64,000 bases of DNA from assembly GCA_022842245.1 (NCBI GenBank), contig JALHPZ010000001.1, positions 354,702-418,701 on the forward strand, given 5' to 3'. The notes beneath the pieces were generated by a model. The model had not been told where the DNA came from. It saw nothing but the letters and a program-made list of their open reading frames with translations, and made no database searches. Of the stretch, positions 35,431 through 44,558 are shown piece after piece; position 1 is the stretch's first letter; each line of letters opens with the position of its first letter. A program made the translations under genes and the position numbers. This DNA is from Gemmataceae bacterium (lineage in GTDB: Bacteria; Planctomycetota; Planctomycetia; Gemmatales; Gemmataceae).

Positions 35431-38400
35431 TTATCCCACCCTTGCGCCCGGGGTGTCAACTTTATCTTCCGGCAATATCTCGCGAACGGCGGATCGTTCC
35501 AGATCAATCACGGTCTCTTCCGCTGGCGGAGTGGCACCTTGCATTCTGCGTCGCAGCCAGTTCGTAAGGTCGTCCCAGATCGAATACGCCACCGGGGTCA
35601 CCAGCAAGGAAAGCAGGAGCGAGAGGAGCTGCCCGCCCAGGATCACCTTAGCCATGCTGGCCCGCGCCGAGGCGCCAGGCCCTTGGCCCGTGGCGATCGG
35701 CACCATCGCCGCCACCAGCATGATCGTCGTCATCAGGATCGGGCGCAACCGCTTTTCGTTCGCTTCCAGGATCGCCTGATTCCGCGGCATCCCCCGCGCC
35801 CGCAGCACGTTCGTGTAGTCCACCTGCAGGATGCCGTTTTTCTTGACGATGCCGAAGAGCATGAACAGGCCGATCATCGCGTACACGTCGAGCGGCGTTT
35901 GCAGGAGGAATAGCGAGACGAGCGCGAAGGGCAGAGTCAGCGGCACCGCCATCAGGATCGTGATCGGGTGCACGAGCGACTCGAACTGGGCCGCCAGGAT
36001 CATGTACATGAACAGGAACGCCAGCACGAAGGCGATGGCGAAGTTGTCGTTCGAGTCCTGCATCAACTTCGCTTCGCCGAGGAACTCGTGGCGGTATTCC
36101 GGCGGAAGGTCCAGGGTCTGGATGAACTGCTCGACGAGCGGGAGGGCGTTCCCGAGCGCCACGCCAGGGGCCAGGTTCGACGTGACCGTCACCTGCCGCT
36201 GGCGGTTGTAGCGCTCGATGGCGGCCGGGGCGCGGTCGACCTTCAAGTCAGCGAGGTTGCCAAGATCTACGTGTTGCCCGGTGCGCGACGGCACCGTGAG
36301 CATCCGGATCGCGGCCTCGCGGTCGCGGTTCGCGAGGTTCGCCCGCAGCCAGACGTCGTACTGGTCCGGCCCGTCCTTGTACTTCGACACCGGCTCGCCA
36401 CCGACCAACACGCCGAGCGTTGAGGCGACGGCGACCACCGGCACGCCGAGGTCCGCCGCGCGATCCCGCTGCACGTGGACCTGCAACTCCGGCGTCCGGC
36501 TTGAGGCGTTCGTGTCCACGTCCGTGTAGATCGGGTTCCCCTGCAGGAACTTCTTCAACTTCGCGGCCGCGACGTTCAGCGTGTCGATGTCCGGCCCGCG
36601 CAGGCTCACTTCGAGCTGGACGTTCTTGAATGCCGAAGAGCTGAACAACTTCACCTCCTGCACGTTCGCCCGCAGGTCCGGGAAGTCCCGCAACACGACG
36701 CGCGCCTTGGCCATCACGCTCGCCTGCGTGTACTTCCGCTCGCGCAGGTCGATCATGCGGCAGTAGATGTTCGCGATCGTCACGTCCCCCTGGCCCTTGG
36801 CGGACTTGCCGTTCGTCTCGCCGATGACCGTGAAGACGCTGAGCACCCCGGGCAGTTCCTTGAAGCGTGCTTCGAGGGCGGCGCAGGTTCGGCTGGCGGT
36901 GTCGAGCGTGGTGCCGTCGGGCAGGTTGATCGCCACTTCGAATTCCGACTGGTCGTCCTTCGGCACGAAGTCCGACCCGACGAGCACGAAGAGCGCCGGC
37001 GTGCTGAAGAAGGTGAGGATCGTGGTGACGACGATGACCCAGCGGTGCCGCAGGCTCCAGGCGAGGATGCCGACGTAGCGCCGCGTGACCCAGCCCCAGA
37101 GGCCGCCTGTGGTGGAGTGGCCGTGTTTGAGAGGCTTGAGAAACCGGGCGCAGAGCATCGGCGTGAGGGTGAAGCTGACGACCATGCTCAGCAGGATGGC
37201 GAACCCGACGACGAAGCCGAAGCTGTTGAAGAAGCGACCGACCTGACCGGACATGAAGGCGATCGGCGCGAAGATGACGGCGAGCGAAAGTGTGGTGGCG
37301 AGCACGGCGAGGGCGATCTCCTTCGTCGCCACGCTGGCGGCTTCCCAGCCGGTGCGGCCGTACTCCTCCATGTGCCGGAAGACGTTTTCCAACACGACGA
37401 CGGCGTCGTCGATGACGATGCCGACGGCGAGGATGAGGCCGAGCAGCGTCATGTTGTTGAGCGAGAAGCCCATAAAGTCCATGAAGGCGAAGGTGCCGAC
37501 GATGCTGGTGGGCACGGCGAGCGCGGCGATCACCGTCGTGCGCCAGTCGCGGATGAAGAGATAGATCACGCCGCTGACGAGCACGGCTGCGAGAAGCAGG
37601 TGGAACTTCACTTCCTCGATGGAGCCTTTGATGAACTTCGACTGGTCGCGGATGACGTCCACGCGGACGTCGGCGGGCAGCGTCGAACGAATCTTGTCAA
37701 GGCGCGCCTTGATGGCATCGGCCACTTTGACCGTGTTTCCGCCGGATTGCTTTTGAACGACGAGGGACACGGCGATGTCGCCGTCGAGTCGCGAAAGGCC
37801 GCGCTGTTCCTCGACGCCGTCCTCGATGCCACCGACTTCGGTACCATCCGGTCCGGCGACGATGTCCCGCAGGCGGATCAGCGCGCCGCCGCGATTCGCC
37901 ACGATGATGTCCGGAAACTCCTCGACTCGCTTCAGCTTGCCGACGATTCGCAGACCGGCCTCGCTCGGACCACCGTCCACCTTGCCGCCGGGAAGTTCCA
38001 CGTTCTGCTCGACGAGCGCCCGCCTCGCATCCTCGATCGAGAGTTGGCGTGCCTTGAGTTTTCCGGGGTCGGCCCAGACGTTGATCGTCCGGTTCTGCCC
38101 GCCGACGAGCACGACCGCCCCGACCCCGGACACGCCTTCGAGGTCTTCCTTGATAAGCTTCTTGGCGATCTCCGTCACTTCCCGCAGCGATCGCCGGGCG
38201 GAGACGACCACCGTGACGACCGGCGCGGCGTCGAGGTTGAACTTCTCCACCTTGGGCTCATCCGTGCCGATCGGCAGCGATTGCTTCACGATGGACAGCT
38301 TGTCGCGGATCTCCTGTGCCGCGATGTCGCCGTTCTTCTCGAGTTTGAAGCCGACGACGATCTGGGTCAGGCCTTCCTTCGTTGTGGAGCGCAGTTCGTC

Positions 38401-38628
38401 GATGCCCGAAACGGTGTTCACCGCCTCTTCGAGCGGTTTCGTCACCGACGATTCCATCTCCTCGACGCTGGCACCCTTGAGCGTGGTCGTGACGACGACA
38501 ACGGGCACGTCCACGTTCGGGAAGAGTTCGACGCCAAGACGGCTGTAGGACGCGAGGCCGAGCACGACCGGTGCGAGCACCAGCATGCAGGTGAAGACCG
38601 GCCGGCGGATGCAGATGTCCCAGATCAT
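35431..38628 (-). CDS. RND-type efflux transporter permease (AcrB/MexF-like)
   Basis: 1065 residues from ATG 38628; a GTG at 38652, which lies inside a repeat, is an alternative. The start MIWDICIRRPVFTCMLVLAPVVLG is the first of 12 membrane segments. The two large periplasmic loops and the pattern SYSRLGVELFPNVDVPVV, TTLKGASVEEMESSVTKPLE, PTSIVGTFAFMDFMGFSLNNMTLLGLILAVGIVIDDAVVV and the end IGLFMLFGIVKKNGIL are typical of hydrophobe/amphiphile efflux RND pumps. It carries the proton relay Asp pair (IDDAVV). It forms a trimer with the adaptor encoded just upstream. No TolC-like gene is nearby. Confidence 0.95.
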   Translation of the reverse strand: MIWDICIRRPVFTCMLVLAPVVLGLASYSRLGVELFPNVDVPVVVVTTTLKGASVEEMESSVTKPLEEAVNTVSGIDELRSTTKEGLTQIVVGFKLEKNGDIAAQEIRDKLSIVKQSLPIGTDEPKVEKFNLDAAPVVTVVVSARRSLREVTEIAKKLIKEDLEGVSGVGAVVLVGGQNRTINVWADPGKLKARQLSIEDARRALVEQNVELPGGKVDGGPSEAGLRIVGKLKRVEEFPDIIVANRGGALIRLRDIVAGPDGTEVGGIEDGVEEQRGLSRLDGDIAVSLVVQKQSGGNTVKVADAIKARLDKIRSTLPADVRVDVIRDQSKFIKGSIEEVKFHLLLAAVLVSGVIYLFIRDWRTTVIAALAVPTSIVGTFAFMDFMGFSLNNMTLLGLILAVGIVIDDAVVVLENVFRHMEEYGRTGWEAASVATKEIALAVLATTLSLAVIFAPIAFMSGQVGRFFNSFGFVVGFAILLSMVVSFTLTPMLCARFLKPLKHGHSTTGGLWGWVTRRYVGILAWSLRHRWVIVVTTILTFFSTPALFVLVGSDFVPKDDQSEFEVAINLPDGTTLDTASRTCAALEARFKELPGVLSVFTVIGETNGKSAKGQGDVTIANIYCRMIDLRERKYTQASVMAKARVVLRDFPDLRANVQEVKLFSSSAFKNVQLEVSLRGPDIDTLNVAAAKLKKFLQGNPIYTDVDTNASSRTPELQVHVQRDRAADLGVPVVAVASTLGVLVGGEPVSKYKDGPDQYDVWLRANLANRDREAAIRMLTVPSRTGQHVDLGNLADLKVDRAPAAIERYNRQRQVTVTSNLAPGVALGNALPLVEQFIQTLDLPPEYRHEFLGEAKLMQDSNDNFAIAFVLAFLFMYMILAAQFESLVHPITILMAVPLTLPFALVSLFLLQTPLDVYAMIGLFMLFGIVKKNGILQVDYTNVLRARGMPRNQAILEANEKRLRPILMTTIMLVAAMVPIATGQGPGASARASMAKVILGGQLLSLLLSLLVTPVAYSIWDDLTNWLRRRMQGATPPAEETVIDLERSAVREILPEDKVDTPGARVG

Positions 38629-38646
38629 GGATGGGTCTCGATCAAT

Positions 38647-38725
38647 GGCCACGGATGAACACGGATAGACACGGATAAAACCAAGTCATCATCTCGAATC
38701 TGTGTTTATCTGCGTTTATCCGTGG
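38647..38725. repeat. Palindromic repeat element (ACGGATRAAC family) at the efflux gene junction
   Basis: The left arm has three tandem ten-base units: ACGGATGAAC, ACGGATAGAC and ACGGATAAAA (38651-38680), preceded by GGCC. The right arm (about 38699-38725) is the complementary sequence, TGTGTTTATC, TGCGTTTATC, CGTGGC. The element fills the 77-bp gap between the adaptor and the permease. It supplies the last eight codons and stop of the adaptor gene (peptide EIATDKRR) and the alternative GTG start of the permease. Repeats of this look are scattered in many environmental bacteria. Confidence 0.85.
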
Positions 38726-39944
38726 CTATTTCTCTGATTTGGATTAAAGAACCATCGACCAATTGAGATTGGCCGCTCGTCACGACCTGCGCGTTTGCGG
38801 GGAGGTCGCCGCGGATCTCCACCCACGTCTTCTCGCGCGTGCCGACCTGCACCTCCGCCGCCTTCGCCTTCGCGCCGTCGACGAGGAAGATTTTGCTCAC
38901 GCCAGCGAAACTCACGATCGACTCCGGCGGCACCGTGCGCACATCCGCGTCGGTCCGCGTGCGGATCTCCGCCTTTGCGAAACCGCCGGTCTTCAGCGTT
39001 CCGTCGGCGTTCGGCACTTCGATTTCCACCTGAAACGACCGCGTGAGCGTGTCGATCGACGGGTTCACGCGCACGATCCGGCCCGTGTAGGTCTTGCCCG
39101 GCATGGCGTCCGCCTTCACGTCGGCCGGCTGCCCGACCTTCACTTCCGCCGAATACCGCTCCGGCACCATCACCCGCAGTTTGAGAGAGTGCGCCAGCAC
39201 CAGCTTGAACGCGTTCGTCGTCGGCATCGCGCGCACCATCGAGCCTTCCGTGAGCATCCGCTCCGCGACGGCGTAGCGCATCGCCTTCGGATCACGCGTC
39301 GTTCCCGTCGGCGTCGGCACGGCGAGCCGGCAATCCCGCAATCGCTGCTCCGCCAGGTCGAGCGTCGCCTTCCGCAGGCGCGCGGCCGCGAGCACCGCCT
39401 TCGCTTCCGTCGCCGCCTGCGTCTTCGTTGCCTCGGCCAGTCGCTTCTCCGTCTCGGCCACGTCGTACTCGTCCCGCGATACCGCATCGCGCTTGAAGAG
39501 GTCCGCCTTCTGCTTGAACTTCCGCGCCGCCTCCTCGAGCGCGACCGCCGCCCGCTTCACCGACGGCACCGTCTCCACGTCGAATTCGCCGGCCGGCAGC
39601 GCGGTCATACCGAGCTTCGCCAACTCGGCCGCGAGCGCCTGCTTCGCCTCCACCACGGATAATTCGTAATCCGTCGCTTCCAGTTCCAGCAGCGTCGCGC
39701 CGGGCGCGACCACGTCGCCGACGTCGGCGCGGATGGCGACGACGCGGCCATCGACCTTCGGCGCGAGCACGACCTCCTCGTAGCCGTTGAGCGTGCCGAC
39801 GGCGGAAACGGTGCGATCCAGCGATCGGGACTCGACGGGGGCGACGGTCACGACGACCGGCAGCGCCTCGGTGTTCGTGGCCGTTTCCGACTTGGGCGCA
39901 CAGCCGATCACGGCCGCGATCAGGAACAGTGGAAGACGTTTCAC
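38706..39944 (-). CDS. RND efflux periplasmic adaptor (membrane fusion) protein, lipoprotein
   Basis: 412 residues from a GTG start that overlaps the tetR stop by four bases (GTGA). The N-terminus MKRLPLFLIAAVIGCAPK has a lipobox (AVIGC), so it is anchored to a membrane by Cys15. Lipoyl half-motifs (VVLAPKVDGRVVAIRADVGDVVAPGATLLELEATD near 58-92), a coiled-coil hairpin (about 95-210) and a beta-barrel plus membrane-proximal domain follow. It links the RND pump to an outer membrane channel. The very end of the gene (EIATDKRR) is encoded by an inserted palindromic repeat. Confidence 0.93.
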   Translation of the reverse strand: MKRLPLFLIAAVIGCAPKSETATNTEALPVVVTVAPVESRSLDRTVSAVGTLNGYEEVVLAPKVDGRVVAIRADVGDVVAPGATLLELEATDYELSVVEAKQALAAELAKLGMTALPAGEFDVETVPSVKRAAVALEEAARKFKQKADLFKRDAVSRDEYDVAETEKRLAEATKTQAATEAKAVLAAARLRKATLDLAEQRLRDCRLAVPTPTGTTRDPKAMRYAVAERMLTEGSMVRAMPTTNAFKLVLAHSLKLRVMVPERYSAEVKVGQPADVKADAMPGKTYTGRIVRVNPSIDTLTRSFQVEIEVPNADGTLKTGGFAKAEIRTRTDADVRTVPPESIVSFAGVSKIFLVDGAKAKAAEVQVGTREKTWVEIRGDLPANAQVVTSGQSQLVDGSLIQIREIATDKRR

Positions 39945-40600
39945 GACGGGGTCCCCTTTTGCCGTTTGCGTTCGCGGTCGCTCAGAATGCCATGAAAGAG
40001 CAGATCCAGAATGGCGTCCGCCTGGGCGTTCGGGCTGCTCGGCCGGCCCGAGAGGTGATTGGACATCACGGTGCCATAGAGCAGGTCGCCGGTGACCATC
40101 AGCAGGTGTTCGGGCTTTGCGTCGCGCAACCGGCCGGCGGTGATGAGCGCCCGTACGAACGGCTCGTCACGGGATTGCTTGTCGTAACCGGGCGAAAAGT
40201 AGAGCGGGGTATGCCGGTCGCGGAATGCGGCCCGCTCCTGGATGAACAGTTCCGCCATCTCCGGGCGGTCGTGGAAGAATTTCAGATACGCCCGCACGGC
40301 ACGGCGAACGAGTTCGATGGGGTCGATGTCGCGGGAGGTCAGAATGCCGGTGATCGAATCGTCGAGATCCTTCAGGCCGCGATCGACGGCGGCGAGGAAG
40401 AGCTCGCGTTTCGTGGGAAAGTAGCGGTAGATGGTGCCTTTGCCGACCGAAAGCGCATCGGCGATGACCTGCACGTCGGTCTCGGCGTAGCCGTGCTTTG
40501 CGAAAATGGCGGCGGCGGCCGTGAGAATCTCTTCTCGGCGTCGGCGTTCGCGGTCGGGGTCTTTGGGTCGCCCGGGTTTGCGGGCGGGTGCGGCGCCCAT
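39941..40600 (-). CDS. TetR/AcrR family regulator of the efflux operon
   Basis: 219 residues. I chose ATG 40600 over ATG 40612 because GGAGG lies five bases upstream of 40600 while 40612 has no ribosome site and abuts the operator. The helix-turn-helix covers about 24-71 (ILTAAAAIFAKHGYAETDVQVIADALSVGKGTIYRYFPTKRELF). The ligand-binding half is helical with no recognised family. The adaptor and pump genes follow directly, with a GTGA overlap, so it most likely represses its own operon through the 28-bp palindrome just upstream. Confidence 0.93.
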   Translation of the reverse strand: MGAAPARKPGRPKDPDRERRRREEILTAAAAIFAKHGYAETDVQVIADALSVGKGTIYRYFPTKRELFLAAVDRGLKDLDDSITGILTSRDIDPIELVRRAVRAYLKFFHDRPEMAELFIQERAAFRDRHTPLYFSPGYDKQSRDEPFVRALITAGRLRDAKPEHLLMVTGDLLYGTVMSNHLSGRPSSPNAQADAILDLLFHGILSDRERKRQKGTPS

Positions 40601-40613
40601 GGGCGCCTCCATT

Positions 40614-40641
40614 AATAAACGGACGGGTCCGTCCGTTTATT
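40614..40641. promoter_or_regulatory. TetR-type operator palindrome upstream of the efflux operon
   Basis: The perfect 13-base arms AATAAACGGACGG (40614-40626) and CCGTCCGTTTATT (40629-40641) are separated by GT. The length and symmetry, and the ACGGAC/GTCCGT core, are typical of TetR-family operators. It lies 14 bases before the regulator start codon on the minus strand, so a bound repressor would block the operon promoter. Confidence 0.85.
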
Positions 40642-40689
40642 TACACGAAACGTCCCCTCACAGGCAAGACCGAATTCACGAAGGGAAGT

Positions 40690-41538
40690 TCACACCAAAC
40701 CGACGTGTTTCACCAACTCGTCGTGCGTCAGGGATCGATCGGTTGGGAAGAGGACGTAGCCGCCGGGGGATTGCGAACAATCGAGCGTCACCTGCCGGTC
40801 GTTCGGCACGGTGTAGCCTTCGTCCGCGGGGATGTGGCCCGTGACAAGCAGGTCGGCGCCGACCTTCTGGAGGAACGCCCCCGCCGCCTCCGCGGAGGTG
40901 TCGCGGCCCCAGAGGATGCCGTACACGGCACCGCCCGGCTGCAGGTCGGCATCGGAGTAGGATTCGCGCTCGAGTTGCGCGAGCGAGAACCCCGCGAGGT
41001 GCTTCGGCGCGATCGAGGTGTGGCTCAGGAAGACGTAGTTCGGTGTCAGTAACCCCAGCGGGCAGACCTGGAAGAGTTCCATGTACGCACGGTAGATCTC
41101 CGGCATTGCCGCCTTGCCGTACGCCGTCAGCACGCCGAGGCGGAATTGTTCGTTCAGGTCGGCGTCGCCCTTCAGGATCTTGCGACCGGTCCACTGCCCC
41201 ATTTCGTGGTTCCCCGGCAGATAATGCACGCGATCCGGAAACTGCGTCTTCGCCATCGCGAACAGGTCGACGAGTTGGTGGGACTTTTCGCCCGCCGTCG
41301 GGTAGCGGAACGGCCCGTGGATGAGCTCCTGCACGACGAGGTGGCGGGCGGGGAAGCGAGCGAGGTCGGCGAGTTTCCAGATCGCTTGGAAATTCGGAAC
41401 GTTTCCGTGCAGGTCGCCGGCGACGAGGACTTCGGCGCAGTTCTGGAGGCGCACGAGATACCCGGCCCGGCCCGACGTCGCCTTCACGAGGTCGATCGCC
41501 TTGCGGAGCATCGGGAGTATTTTCTCCGGTGGCGGCAT
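40690..41538 (-). CDS. Metallophosphoesterase lacking the GDxxDR block
   Basis: 282 residues. Calcineurin-like phosphoesterase fold: GDLHGN at 41-46 and GNHE at 109-112, with VTGHI near 232 as the late His motif. The middle block GDxxDRG of classical enzymes is replaced by VVQELIHGP near 69-77, a variant I recognise as a planctomycete-wide subfamily. Its substrate (protein phosphate or dinucleotide) is unknown. It follows dprA by 10 bases in the same direction and so is likely cotranscribed. No signal peptide is visible. Confidence 0.82.
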   Translation of the reverse strand: MPPPEKILPMLRKAIDLVKATSGRAGYLVRLQNCAEVLVAGDLHGNVPNFQAIWKLADLARFPARHLVVQELIHGPFRYPTAGEKSHQLVDLFAMAKTQFPDRVHYLPGNHEMGQWTGRKILKGDADLNEQFRLGVLTAYGKAAMPEIYRAYMELFQVCPLGLLTPNYVFLSHTSIAPKHLAGFSLAQLERESYSDADLQPGGAVYGILWGRDTSAEAAGAFLQKVGADLLVTGHIPADEGYTVPNDRQVTLDCSQSPGGYVLFPTDRSLTHDELVKHVGLV

Positions 41539-41548
41539 GCGTCCCCTG

Positions 41549-42715
41549 TCACGTTCGTCGTTCGTACTGGTTGCCGGGCAATCGGCGGATCAACTTTTTC
41601 AATTCTAACTGCATGAGTGCCGGATTCAGAGCGCCGATTCCGGAACCGGTGCATCGCGCCAACTCGTCGACATGCTTCGCGCCGTCCGCGAGGGCGTCCC
41701 ACGCCGATTGTTGGAGCGGATTCAATCCGGTTGGTGCGGGCGGTTCGAAAAGACTCGGCGTCGGATTCGAGGCGACGACCTTGCGGAGTGGTGGATCCGG
41801 CGGCGCAATGCCGCGCAGGTCTTCGAGAATGTCGTCCGCGTCGCGGACCATCTTGGCGCCTTTGCGGATCAGTTCCAGGCAACCGGCGCTCGCCGGACTA
41901 TCGACCGGTCCGGGGACGGCAAAGACTTCGCGCCCTTGCTCCGCGGCATGATCGACCGTGATGAGCGCCCCGCTCTTGATGTTCGCCTCGACGACCACGA
42001 CGGCGCGGGAGAGACCGCTGATGATGCGGTTTCGCGCCGGGAACATGCCGGGTTGCGGGGCGACGGTCATCGGCGTCTCGGAGATAAGGCACCCGCGTCG
42101 AACGATCTCGTTGGCGAGATCGGCGTGCTCGGGCGGGTAGATGCGGGACAGACCGCCGGCAAGGACGGCGAGGGTGCGGCCGCCGGCGTCGAGCGCGCCG
42201 CGGTGGGCCGCTCCATCGATGCCGCGGGCAAGGCCGGAGATCACGGTCCAGCCGGCGCGGGCGAGTCCGGCGGCGATCCGTTCGGCCATGCGCTTGCCGT
42301 AAGCGGTGCAGGCGCGCGAGCCGACGATGCCAATCGCGTTCGTGTCGGCGGCGTCCAGTGTGCCGCGCAGGTAGAGCAGGCTGGGCGAGCCGGGAATGGT
42401 GGTCAGCCGAGCCGGGTAGTCGACTTCACCCGGAACCGCGGCTCGAACCCCGTGTTTCGCGAGCAGCGCCTCCTCGGCTGCAACGTCGATCGTCCGGAAC
42501 GACTCGGCGAATGACTCCGCTAGTTTCTCGCCGACGAGCGGCACGCCGCGCAGCTGGCTCGCGGTCGCGCGGAGCACGGCGGCGGGTGATCCGAACCGAT
42601 CGAGCAGCGCGGCGGTGAGTTTCGGCCCGAGGCCGGGTACGAGGGCGAGTTTGAGGTGGTCGCGGAGCGCGGGATTCAACCCGTTCGGAGCGGCGTTCGA
42701 CTCGCCGTTCGACAT
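41549..42715 (-). CDS. dprA: DNA processing protein DprA
   Basis: 388 residues from ATG 42715; the frame runs to 42811 from a TTG, but that part is not needed for any domain. DprA binds single-stranded DNA and loads RecA during natural transformation. An N-terminal helix-hairpin-helix region (KLALVPGLGPKLTAALLDRFGSP) is followed by the Rossmann-like core with GIVGSRACTAYGKRMAE, SGLARGIDGAAHRGAL and NRIISGLSRAVVVVEA; the C-terminal winged-helix (LNPLQQSAWDALADGAKHVDEL) is present. No clear Shine-Dalgarno was seen. The metallophosphoesterase gene is just downstream. Confidence 0.95.
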   Translation of the reverse strand: MSNGESNAAPNGLNPALRDHLKLALVPGLGPKLTAALLDRFGSPAAVLRATASQLRGVPLVGEKLAESFAESFRTIDVAAEEALLAKHGVRAAVPGEVDYPARLTTIPGSPSLLYLRGTLDAADTNAIGIVGSRACTAYGKRMAERIAAGLARAGWTVISGLARGIDGAAHRGALDAGGRTLAVLAGGLSRIYPPEHADLANEIVRRGCLISETPMTVAPQPGMFPARNRIISGLSRAVVVVEANIKSGALITVDHAAEQGREVFAVPGPVDSPASAGCLELIRKGAKMVRDADDILEDLRGIAPPDPPLRKVVASNPTPSLFEPPAPTGLNPLQQSAWDALADGAKHVDELARCTGSGIGALNPALMQLELKKLIRRLPGNQYERRT

Positions 42716-43006
42716 GGAGGCGACCGCGAGGGGAGACAATAAAGTGGCTTCCCTGCCATTCGACCCGTCCTTAGGTGGGCAGAATCTTACAGCCGCGCGC
42801 GCGCGGGTCAACGAGAAAATATTCGCAGCGCATCGAGTCCCTTTGCGGACGCGCCTTTAGGTCGCGAAAATTCTTTTTCGGCGCAAGAGATCCGAATTCC
42901 CCTTGAAATCCAAGGTGAATGGCACGAGAAATGCGCAAGCCATCCGATTGACCCGAACCGCGCCCGCTCCGATAATGACTCCCCATCGGGCATCAGGGAT
43001 TCCACC

Positions 43007-43996
43007 GTGACGGTTTCGACCCAGCAAAAGCTCAAGCTCTTCAGCGGTCGCGCCAATCGACCCCTGGCCGAGCGGATCGCCCGCGAACTGTCGATCGTGA
43101 TGAAGTCGGAGATCCCCCTCGGACGCCTCGTCGTCGACGACTTCCCCGATGGCGAAACCAACGTGCGCATCGACGAGGACGTTCGCGGCCGCGACGTGTT
43201 TCTCGTGCAGCCGACCTGCGAACCGGTCAATCAGAACCTGATGGAGCTGCTGGTCATTCTGGATGCGTTCAAGCGCGCCAGCCCCGCGCGGATCACGGTG
43301 GTGTTGCCCTACTACGCCTACGCCCGCCAGGACCGCAAGGACAAGGGCCGCGTGCCCATCACCGCGAAACTCGTGGCGGATGTGCTCACCACCGCCGGCG
43401 CGAATCGCGTGCTCTGCCTGGATCTTCACACCGCGCAGATCCAGGGTTTCTTCAACATCCCCGTCGATCACCTGTACGCCTCCCGCGAGATCATCGCGTA
43501 CATTCGTACGCTCGGCATCCCGCCGGACGAGATCGTCGTGCTCTCCAGCGACGAGGGGGCGATCAAGAAGGCCCTGAAGTACCAGAAAGGGCTTGGCAGC
43601 AAACAGATCGCCGTGGTGGACAAGCGCCGTTCGAACGCGACGACCACGGAACAGGCGCATATCATCGGAGCGCCGATCGACGGCAAGACGGTCTTCGTCT
43701 TCGACGACATGATCTCGACCGGCGGAACGATCGCCGGTGCCGCCCGCGCCGCCCGTGCCGCCGGTGCGAAGCGCGTGTTCGTCGCCAGCACCCATGGCGT
43801 GCTCTGTGCCGGTGCCGTCGACAAGTTGCGGACGGCCGGTATTGAGAAGATCATCACGACCGACACGATTCCCATACCCGAGGACAAACGCAAGTCGCTG
43901 CCGAACCTGGAAGTCATCTCTGTCGGCAAGCTGCTGGCCGAGGCCATCCACCGGATCCACGAGAACTATTCGCTCACCGTGCTGTTCGACGACTGA
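43007..43996 (+). CDS. prs: Ribose-phosphate pyrophosphokinase (PRPP synthase)
   Basis: 329 residues from a GTG start with AGGGA about 8 bases upstream. It transfers pyrophosphate from ATP to ribose 5-phosphate to make PRPP for nucleotide, histidine and tryptophan synthesis. FSGRANRPLAERIA, DDFPDGETNVRI, LPYYAYARQDRKDKGRVPITAKL (catalytic flexible loop), DLHTAQIQGFF and the PRPP-binding motif VFDDMISTGGTI are all standard. Cytoplasmic. It is divergent from dprA across a 291-bp gap that is partly A+T rich and should hold both promoters. Confidence 0.96.
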   Translation: MTVSTQQKLKLFSGRANRPLAERIARELSIVMKSEIPLGRLVVDDFPDGETNVRIDEDVRGRDVFLVQPTCEPVNQNLMELLVILDAFKRASPARITVVLPYYAYARQDRKDKGRVPITAKLVADVLTTAGANRVLCLDLHTAQIQGFFNIPVDHLYASREIIAYIRTLGIPPDEIVVLSSDEGAIKKALKYQKGLGSKQIAVVDKRRSNATTTEQAHIIGAPIDGKTVFVFDDMISTGGTIAGAARAARAAGAKRVFVASTHGVLCAGAVDKLRTAGIEKIITTDTIPIPEDKRKSLPNLEVISVGKLLAEAIHRIHENYSLTVLFDD

Positions 43997-44020
43997 CGTA
44001 TCCCCACTTGGCTGCACTCC

Positions 44021-44521
44021 ATGGCCACGATCACCGTCCGTTGCCCGACGTGCGAATGCGAACTGGAACTGGATGCCCGGTATCAGGGGCAGGAGGTCGA
44101 GTGCGGCAGCTGCCATCAGGTTTTCGTGGCGAAGCCCCAGACCGACCGGCGATCCAGCCGGGAATCTGGACGAGACCCGGAACCTCGATCTGAGCGGTCC
44201 GCGGGATCTCGTGGTCCACGCCGATCGCGACGTTACGCTGACGAAGACGACGATTACGACGACGACTTTTACGATCGACGGCGTCGTCGCGACAACGATG
44301 GCACCGGACTGGGCGATGCCTCGCTCATCATCGGCATCCTCTCGGTTTTCGTTTTCTGGTGCCCGCTCATCGGCATCCCGCTGACGCTCGTCGGCCTCGT
44401 GCTCGGGTGCCTTGGCCTGCGTTCGAATCGCAACGGCACCGCCATCGCCGGCGTCGTCCTCACCGCGATGTTCCTGCTCGGCTCGCTCGCGTTCCTCTTC
44501 TTCTGGGGCGTGGCCCGGTGA
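44021..44521 (+). CDS. Zinc-ribbon membrane protein (DUF4190-like)
   Basis: 166 residues. The N-terminal zinc ribbon has CPTC at 8-11 and CGSC near 28-31 followed by FVAK. A long Arg/Ser/Asp-rich linker with an acidic run (DEDDDYDDDF) leads to two hydrophobic segments: LIIGILSVFVFWCPLIGIPLTLVGLVLG and IAGVVLTAMFLLGSLAFLFFWGV, the layout of DUF4190. Architecture is similar to the gene at 3618-4349. Function unknown. It begins 24 bases after prs and ends 37 bases before the PQQ-repeat gene. Confidence 0.75.
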   Translation: MATITVRCPTCECELELDARYQGQEVECGSCHQVFVAKPQTDRRSSRESGRDPEPRSERSAGSRGPRRSRRYADEDDDYDDDFYDRRRRRDNDGTGLGDASLIIGILSVFVFWCPLIGIPLTLVGLVLGCLGLRSNRNGTAIAGVVLTAMFLLGSLAFLFFWGVAR

Positions 44522-44558
44522 CCAACCCGGGTTCGCGTCCGTCCTCGGAGATTCCGCC

